Below, piece after piece: positions 44,650 to 49,516 of a DNA stretch of 49,516 bases (positions are counted from its first letter, which is position 1; each line of letters starts with the position of its first letter). The translations under genes and the position numbers were made by a program. This DNA is from Flavobacteriaceae bacterium (GTDB taxonomy: Bacteria; Bacteroidota; Bacteroidia; UKL13-3). The DNA lies in contig SHWZ01000014.1 of the NCBI GenBank assembly GCA_009693575.1, forward strand, positions 1-49,516, given 5' to 3'. The notes beneath the pieces are model-generated. The model saw only the letters and a program-made list of their open reading frames with translations, was not told where the DNA came from and did no database searches.

Positions 44650-45378
44650 GTGATTGAAATAAAAAACCTCAATAAAAGTTTTGCTGAAAAGCAAGTGCTG
44701 CAAAATGTGTCGGCCACGTTTGAAAAAGGCAAGTGTAATCTGGTGATAGGCAGCAGCGGCAGCGGAAAGAGTGTGCTGATGAAATGCCTAGTGGGGCTAG
44801 AGAAAATTGATAGCGGCCAAGTGCTGTTCGATAACCGCGATTTTGTGCATATTGACTACGATGAACGCAAACAGGTGCGGCGAGAGATAGGGATGTTGTT
44901 TCAGGGAGGTGCATTGTTCGATTCGCTTACGGTGGAGGAAAATGTACACTTTCCGCTCAAAATGTTTTCTACTGATAGAACATCCGAACAGATGGATCGT
45001 GTGAACTTTTGCTTGAAGCGAGTGAACTTGGAGAATGTGGGTAGCAAGTTTCCTTCAGAAATATCGGGAGGCATGAAGAAACGTGTAGGAATTGCCCGTG
45101 CCATCGCCCTCAACCCTGATTATCTATTTTGTGATGAGCCAAACTCCGGCCTCGACCCACTCACCTCACGAGTGATTGACGAACTAATCACGGAAATAAC
45201 AGAAGAGTTTAACACTACCACCATCATCAACACGCACGACATGAAAAGTGTGTTCAAAATGGGTGATATGGTTATCTTTATCTACAAAGGCCAGAAATGG
45301 TGGACAGGCGACAAGACCATGCTGCGTGACAGTGGCAACGCCGAACTGAAAGAGTTTCTAGATGCGTATATGTTTTGA
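44650..45378 (+). CDS. ABC transporter ATP-binding protein, MlaF-like
   Basis: A 242-residue ATPase with a GTG start (IEIKNLNKSFAEKQVLQNV). Walker A is GSSGSGKSVLMKC (about 34-46), the Q-loop is LFQGGALFDSLTVEEN, the signature ISGGMKKRVGIARAI, and Walker B LFCDEPNSGLDPLT. The sequence MFQGGALFDS and SGGMKKRVG is typical of Mla/Ttg2A ATPases for lipid or phospholipid trafficking to the outer membrane. The partner permease (mlaE) and substrate-binding protein (mlaD), normally adjacent, are not in the window. Confidence 0.9.
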   Translation: MIEIKNLNKSFAEKQVLQNVSATFEKGKCNLVIGSSGSGKSVLMKCLVGLEKIDSGQVLFDNRDFVHIDYDERKQVRREIGMLFQGGALFDSLTVEENVHFPLKMFSTDRTSEQMDRVNFCLKRVNLENVGSKFPSEISGGMKKRVGIARAIALNPDYLFCDEPNSGLDPLTSRVIDELITEITEEFNTTTIINTHDMKSVFKMGDMVIFIYKGQKWWTGDKTMLRDSGNAELKEFLDAYMF

Positions 45379-45394
45379 TACGTTAACAACAGTT

Positions 45395-45619
45395 TTACTT
45401 CTTCATAAACTTCAACTGCTGCCCGGCAACTTCGATGAAATAGACCCTGCTAGCTAGTGGCTCTATGTCGAGGGGAATTGTTGTTCCGTTCTTGCTTTTT
45501 GTTGCCAGGATTTGTTTGCCTAAGCCCATGATTTTGATACTATGGATTAAGGTTGAAAATCCAGTTAGAAGTAGGTCTGATTGGCAAAGGTTAGGATATC
45601 TTCTCCCATATTCAAAAGC
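45395..45619 (-). pseudogene. Orphan T9SS sorting domain (gene fragment)
   Basis: The minus frame is open for 74 codons after a stop at 45622-45620 and has no start codon. It reads YPNLCQSDLLL near its beginning (degraded YPNP), then IMGLGKQILATKSKNGTTIP, LDIEPLASRVYFIEV and a basic end FMKK-stop. This is the ordinary pattern of a T9SS C-terminal domain. No upstream cargo region is present before 45748, so it is the tail of a lost cargo gene. Confidence 0.75.
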
Positions 45620-45747
45620 TTAATTCTTGCAACATCAAAGCAGTAAATTCTTCAGTCACCCGATATTTGCACCGCATTGGCATTGGAGCAATATTTGTAA
45701 GCAAGCCAATTTATCTTTCAAATTACGTCTTAGGCTCATCTCTTTAT

Positions 45748-47268
45748 ATGAAAAGAATAAACATCACCTATCTCACCTTATTGGTTTCTTTATTGTTGTC
45801 ACCCTCTCTATTTGCTCAGAACAAAGGCGGATACGAGATAAAAATTCGGGTAAAGGGATACAAGGGCGAGATGCTCTATTTGGCCAACTACTTTGCAGAC
45901 AAAACTTACAAAGCCGACAGTGCATTGCTCGACCAAAATGGCTGGGCAATTTTTAAGGGGAAAAACCCATTGCCTTGTGGGGTGTATATGACCGCACTCG
46001 GCTATACTAAACTGTTTGAGTTTGCCGTCAACGAGCAGTTTTTTACACTGGAAACTGATACTGCAGACCTTGTTGCAAACATGAAGGTAAAAGGCTCAGC
46101 CGAAAATGATATGTTTTTCAAATATCAGCTAGTTAGCGGCGAACTTGGGTCGAAAATTTACAAATTCAGAAACCTGATGCTGGCTGCCGAAAAAGATAGC
46201 ACAAAGAAGAAGGAAGCAGCTGTATGGCGAGATTCAATGTCGTTGAATGGACGAAAGGAAGTGAACTATGTGAAAGAAGTGGTAGCGAAAAATCCAGGGA
46301 AGATGTTTACCCAAATGCTGCAAACTATGGAAGAACTGCAGATACCTGCTACGCCACTTAACCCTGATGGTAGCATGGTTGATTCCAATTTTAAGTACCA
46401 CTATTTTCTTGCCCACTACTGGGATAAGATGGACTTCACACGAGACTGTATGTTGCGTTCTCCAGTATTTCACAACAAGCTAAAGAAATATTTTGACCAG
46501 ATACTTCAAGACCCCGATAGCATCATTTATGAAGCTGACAGAATCATAGCCAAATCAAAAGGCACTCCAGAACTTTACAAATACATCGTACAATATATTA
46601 CCAATACATACGCCAACAGTAGCTTCATTTGTATGGATGCTGTACCCGTGCACATGATTTTGAAATACTATACTTTTAAGGATTGCTGGTGGGTGGATAG
46701 CACAGAAATTATCCGCAGCCGCACCAGAGCAGAGGCTATGCTACCAACCCTTTGCCACCAAATAGCCCCTAATATAGCGATGCATGATTCACTCTTGGCG
46801 AAGGAAATTATTCGTATTGTAAAAACAGACACCATCATAGAAAGTCGGAATGCAAAAATATTGGCACAAATGGCCAAATTTGGAACAACGGATTTGCACA
46901 AGGTAAAAGCAGAATACACTGTCATCATTTTCTGGGATCCAGATTGCAGCCATTGTAAAGCGGAGATGCCTTTCCTGAAAGAAATCTATGAAAAATACCA
47001 TAAATATGGTGTGGAGTTTTATGGGGTAGGAGTAGAGCAGGAATACGACAAATGGGTAAACTATGTGAGATCTAACGACCTGAAATGGATCAATGTGATT
47101 GATGTTTACAATATCTCCGAGTTCCGCAAATACTACGACATTAGCAGCACCCCAGTCATTATTCTTTTAGACAAGAATAAGAAAATTTTGGCTAAAAAGC
47201 TTGCCCACGATGGACTGGAGCTTTACCTGAAACACGAACTGAAGATTAGCGACAAGAAGGAGAAGTAG
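45748..47268 (+). CDS. TlpA/thioredoxin-family protein with DUF4369-like N-terminus
   Basis: A 506-residue exported protein. The ATG at 45748 gives a clear signal peptide (MKRINITYLTLLVSLLLSPS, then LFAQ). The N-terminal beta domain about 25-130 (IKIRVKGYKGEMLYLANYFA) resembles DUF4369. A helical DUF5106-like middle follows about 130-370. The C-terminal thioredoxin fold has the redox pair CSHCKAEMPFLKEIYE (C407-C410 by estimate) and a cis-Pro loop ISSTPVIILLDK. Such proteins reduce disulfides in the periplasm or help cytochrome maturation in Bacteroidota. The partner protein is unknown. Confidence 0.88.
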   Translation: MKRINITYLTLLVSLLLSPSLFAQNKGGYEIKIRVKGYKGEMLYLANYFADKTYKADSALLDQNGWAIFKGKNPLPCGVYMTALGYTKLFEFAVNEQFFTLETDTADLVANMKVKGSAENDMFFKYQLVSGELGSKIYKFRNLMLAAEKDSTKKKEAAVWRDSMSLNGRKEVNYVKEVVAKNPGKMFTQMLQTMEELQIPATPLNPDGSMVDSNFKYHYFLAHYWDKMDFTRDCMLRSPVFHNKLKKYFDQILQDPDSIIYEADRIIAKSKGTPELYKYIVQYITNTYANSSFICMDAVPVHMILKYYTFKDCWWVDSTEIIRSRTRAEAMLPTLCHQIAPNIAMHDSLLAKEIIRIVKTDTIIESRNAKILAQMAKFGTTDLHKVKAEYTVIIFWDPDCSHCKAEMPFLKEIYEKYHKYGVEFYGVGVEQEYDKWVNYVRSNDLKWINVIDVYNISEFRKYYDISSTPVIILLDKNKKILAKKLAHDGLELYLKHELKISDKKEK

Positions 47269-47309
47269 GCGACAAGCAATATGCAATTGGCAATGCTTTT
47301 TATAAATAC

Positions 47310-47885
47310 CTATTTGGTTAATATAGTCACTGCTCCGTTTTTTAGTTCATAGTTCTGTCCGCTTTCGGGGCAGGTAGCTTTTCCGTCTTTATCAAATTGC
47401 AGGCGGTGTCCATACTGACTCATCCAGCCAATGTGTTTGGAGGGATTGCCCACCACGAGAGCGTATGCAGCGACTGTTTTGGTAACTACAGCCCCAGCCC
47501 CAATAAATGCATACTCGCCGATATCGTGTCCGCACACGATGGTTGCATTTGCCCCTATTGTAGCTCCTTTGCCCACATGCGTTTTGGCATATTCATGCTT
47601 GCGGTTCACAGCACTTCGGGGGTTTATCACATTGGTAAAAACCATGCTTGGCCCCAAAAAAACATCATCCTCGCAAGTGACTCCTGTATAAATGCTAACG
47701 TTGTTTTGCACTTTTACATTATTGCCAAGTACCACCTCTGGGCTTATCACTACATTTTGTCCTACATTGCATTGTTCGCCAAGCACACAGCCAGGCATGA
47801 TGTGGCTGAAATGCCAAATTTTGGTGCCGATACCTATTTGGCAACCATCATCAATAATGGCAGTTGGGTGAGCGTAGAAATTCAT
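47310..47885 (-). CDS. Hexapeptide-repeat N-acetyltransferase, WbpD/WlbB-like
   Basis: A 191-residue left-handed beta-helix acyltransferase: [20 protein letters not shown], then [20 protein letters not shown] and [15 protein letters not shown]. The catalytic-type segment [21 protein letters not shown] and [17 protein letters not shown] complete it. These match enzymes acetylating UDP-3-amino sugars in O-antigen synthesis. The short segment [10 protein letters not shown] at the C-terminus is common in the group. It is the only such gene nearby; the aminotransferase and dehydrogenase partners are not in the window. Confidence 0.9.
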   Translation of the reverse strand: MNFYAHPTAIIDDGCQIGIGTKIWHFSHIMPGCVLGEQCNVGQNVVISPEVVLGNNVKVQNNVSIYTGVTCEDDVFLGPSMVFTNVINPRSAVNRKHEYAKTHVGKGATIGANATIVCGHDIGEYAFIGAGAVVTKTVAAYALVVGNPSKHIGWMSQYGHRLQFDKDGKATCPESGQNYELKNGAVTILTK

Positions 47886-47895
47886 GGCAGAAATT

Positions 47896-47930
47896 AGTTT
47901 ATAGTTCTTAGTTTATAGTTTTTGGTTCTT
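47896..47930. repeat. Five exact-phase heptamers upstream of the acetyltransferase gene
   Basis: AGTTTAT AGTTCTT and then AGTTTAT, AGTTTTT and GGTTCTT fill exactly 35 bases. Confidence 0.65.
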
Positions 47931-47978
47931 CGTTTCGCAGACTCTTCGCAGCTCTCAACGTCGAAGGCGAATTCATTT

Positions 47979-48395
47979 TCAACCAAAATACTCAGCGTAG
48001 TTGTTTGGTGTTTCATATAGCTTGACGCAATGCAGTTGGCAGCCGTCAAGTTTGGGCTCGAGCAGCTTCCAAATTTCCATTACCAATATCTCTACACTGG
48101 GCATTTTGCCTTGCAGAAAGTCAACATCCATGTTCAGATTTTTGTGGTCCAGTTTTTCTACTACTTCTGTTTCCATTATCTGTTTCAGTTTCTTAAAATC
48201 AAACAAGAAACCAGTATCGGGATTGGGTGTTCCTTTCACGGTCACATACAGGTCGAAGTTGTGGCCATGCCAGTTTTGGTTGGCACATTTGCCAAACATT
48301 GAATCGTTCTGCTCTTCGCTCCAGTCGGCACGAAACAGGCGGTGTGCTGCATTGAAATGAGCCTTGCGGGTGATGAATACAGTATTACTCGACAT
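47979..48395 (-). CDS. queD: 6-carboxy-5,6,7,8-tetrahydropterin synthase family protein
   Basis: A 138-residue PTPS/QueD-like enzyme. The ATG at 48395 is preferred over 48422, because a -7 box (48412-48405) lies between them. The zinc-binding histidines are in KAHFNAAHRL and NWHGHNFDL. The catalytic cysteine is in FGKCANQ. QueD converts dihydroneopterin triphosphate for queuosine synthesis. The pterin-synthase subclass cannot be excluded by eye. No queC/queE is nearby. Confidence 0.9.
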   Translation of the reverse strand: MSSNTVFITRKAHFNAAHRLFRADWSEEQNDSMFGKCANQNWHGHNFDLYVTVKGTPNPDTGFLFDFKKLKQIMETEVVEKLDHKNLNMDVDFLQGKMPSVEILVMEIWKLLEPKLDGCQLHCVKLYETPNNYAEYFG

Positions 48396-48429
48396 TTTGG
48401 TCGGCAAAGATAGGATGACCATACCTTTG
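48396..48429 (+). promoter_or_regulatory. Divergent promoters for hldD (plus) and queD (minus)
   Basis: For hldD, TTTG (48396-48399), a 22-nt spacer and TACCTTTG (48422-48429). For queD on the minus strand, TATCTTTG (48412-48405) lies 9 nt before its ATG. The two elements overlap, so the two polymerase sites may exclude one another. Confidence 0.5.
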
Positions 48430-48456
48430 ACCTCTTAAAAAAACAAGCAAGAAACA

Positions 48457-49422
48457 ATGATAGTGGTAACTGGGGCAGCAGGATTCATAGCTAGTTGCAT
48501 GGTAGCTTATCTCAACGAGTGTGGCTACAAAGATGTAGTAGCTGTTGACGATTTTTCTAAGCCACAAAAGAACCTTAACCTTGATGGAAAGCAGCTTTCA
48601 GCCCGCATCCATCGTGACGAGTTTATTGACTGGTTAGCTAAAAATGAGAACCAAGTGCAGTTTGTGATTCACCTAGGGGCACGCACCGATACTACTGAGT
48701 TTGACACCGCATTACTCACCCGCCTCAACCTCGATTATAGCAAGGCCGTTTGGCAAAAATGTGTAGAATATGGCCTGCCGCTAATCTATGCCAGCTCAGC
48801 CGCCACCTACGGCGATGGGCAGCTTGGCTTTACTGATGATGTTGCAATTATTCCTTCTTTGCTGCCGCTCAATCCTTACGGTGTTTCCAAAAATGAGTTC
48901 GACAAATGGGTATTGCTCCAAACGGAGAAGCCATACTTTTGGGCTGGCTTCAAATTTTTCAATGTGTATGGCCCAAACGAATACCACAAAGGCCGCATGG
49001 CTTCGGTGGTGCTGCATACGTTCAATCAGATAAAACAGCACGGCAGTATGAAGCTTTTCCGCTCACACAATCCAGCATACAAAGACGGCGAGCAGCTTCG
49101 CGATTTTGTGTATGTACGCGATGTATGCAAGGTGTTGCTGCACTTCATGGAAACCCGAAAGCACAACGGCATATACAATCTAGGTAGCGGACAGGCACGC
49201 ACGTTTTTGGATTTGGCCAATGCTGTATTTGCCTCACTTGGAAAAGCTGCCGAAATTGAATTTATAGACACACCCGCCGACATCCGCGATAAATATCAAT
49301 ACTACACACAGGCCGAGATGGGCAAGTTGGCTGCGGCGGGCTGCCCGGTTCAGTTCACCCCACTTGAGGCGGGCGTTGATGAATATGTGAAGGACTACCT
49401 TGTGACTGGTGGTTTTTTTTAA
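48457..49422 (+). CDS. hldD: ADP-L-glycero-D-manno-heptose-6-epimerase
   Basis: A 321-residue extended-SDR enzyme making the heptose precursor of the lipopolysaccharide inner core. The Rossmann loop is VTGAAGFIASCMV. The substrate region is HLGARTDTTE. The catalytic site is YGVSKNEFDKW (YxxxK) with the SSAATYG strand. The block FFNVYGPNEYHKGRMASVVL is typical of HldD (RfaD). The ATG at 48457 fits. A terminator follows. Confidence 0.96.
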   Translation: MIVVTGAAGFIASCMVAYLNECGYKDVVAVDDFSKPQKNLNLDGKQLSARIHRDEFIDWLAKNENQVQFVIHLGARTDTTEFDTALLTRLNLDYSKAVWQKCVEYGLPLIYASSAATYGDGQLGFTDDVAIIPSLLPLNPYGVSKNEFDKWVLLQTEKPYFWAGFKFFNVYGPNEYHKGRMASVVLHTFNQIKQHGSMKLFRSHNPAYKDGEQLRDFVYVRDVCKVLLHFMETRKHNGIYNLGSGQARTFLDLANAVFASLGKAAEIEFIDTPADIRDKYQYYTQAEMGKLAAAGCPVQFTPLEAGVDEYVKDYLVTGGFF

Positions 49423-49424
49423 TA

Positions 49425-49456
49425 GAAAAAGGCCAGCGGTTATGCTGGCCTTTTTG
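49425..49456 (+). terminator. Rho-independent terminator after hldD
   Basis: AAAAAGGCCAGC/GCTGGCCTTTTT stem with GGTTAT loop and a following T-run. Confidence 0.92.
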
Positions 49457-49466
49457 TTTTTTATTC

Positions 49467-49516
49467 GGGTTGCAAACCCTTAGCCTTGTGCGGGCCTGTT
49501 GCAAACAGGCTCGGGT
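49467..49516. repeat. REP-like repeat cluster cut by the window end
   Basis: GGGTTGCAAACCC (49467-49479) and GCCTGTTGCAAACAGGC (49494-49510) are two hairpins sharing GTTGCAAAC. The first is the reverse complement of the 13-mer at 613-625. The following TCGGGT suggests that another unit continues past 49516. Confidence 0.6.

Noticed and set aside
48396-48460. preQ1 or other riboswitch before queD
   Set aside because: The leader between the -7 box and the ATG is only 9 nt, too short for a riboswitch.

Overview
The window looks like a chromosomal segment of a Bacteroidota (Bacteroidetes) bacterium, probably from the Chitinophagia/Sphingobacteriia side. The reasons are type IX secretion (T9SS) C-terminal sorting domains, a PorP/SprF-like protein, GldC, DUF4295, DUF2795, the small ribosomal protein THX, and many TAnnTTTG -7 promoter boxes. 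Base composition is moderate. The first 540 bases are visibly more AT-rich than the rest. No prophage, insertion sequence, CRISPR array or rRNA operon was seen.

Layout. 1-5.7 kb: the tail of a T9SS cargo protein, a frameshifted DnaQ/GIY-YIG nuclease gene, rimP-nusA (without infB), and a porP/sprF-like gene. 6-12.5 kb: a large beta-propeller T9SS cargo gene, lipA, an OsmC-family gene and two secreted or outer-membrane proteins of unknown function. 12.5-17 kb: gldC, purK, a HYC_CC_PP-type gene, a very Cys-rich exported protein built from four copies of one Cys motif, and a MuiA-like DUF4139 protein. 17.2-25.3 kb: the str operon fused to the first part of the S10 operon (rpsL-rpsG-fusA-rpsJ-rplC-rplD-rplW-rplB-rpsS-rplV-rpsC), which stops at rpsC and continues with rpmB-rpmG-DUF4295 instead of rplP-rpmC-rpsQ. 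25.5-31.8 kb: a glycosyltransferase, a PKD-repeat T9SS protein, an outer-membrane-like protein, a decayed ygiD remnant, a membrane protein, comF and a DUF2795 gene. 31.9-39.6 kb: a YyaL-type thioredoxin-fold protein carrying a palindromic element in frame, a malate/lactate dehydrogenase-family oxidoreductase, a PIF1-like helicase, THX, a serine hydrolase and tRNA-Pro(GGG). 39.6-49.5 kb: aroQ, a sugar-nucleotide epimerase, ftsK, a pRiA4b ORF-3-like gene, an orphan Mla-type ATPase, an orphan T9SS domain, a TlpA-like protein, a hexapeptide acetyltransferase, a QueD-like enzyme and hldD.

The most unusual content is small-scale. (i) 7-8-nt phased low-complexity tracts fill many intergenic gaps, including gaps inside the ribosomal operon, and appear inside two or three coding regions. 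(ii) At least four different palindromic (REP/MITE-like) elements occur, one inserted in frame in a protein gene and one forming the stop codon of another. (iii) The Cys-rich protein at 14707-15132 has four copies of C-x3-C-x5-C-x-C and a 51-bp exact internal duplication. (iv) Conserved operons are broken (S10 after rpsC, nusA without infB, Mla ATPase without permease), and gene remnants are visible (ygiD, a T9SS domain). (v) Several -7 boxes lie only 7-13 nt before the start codon, which suggests near-leaderless mRNAs and fixes several starts.
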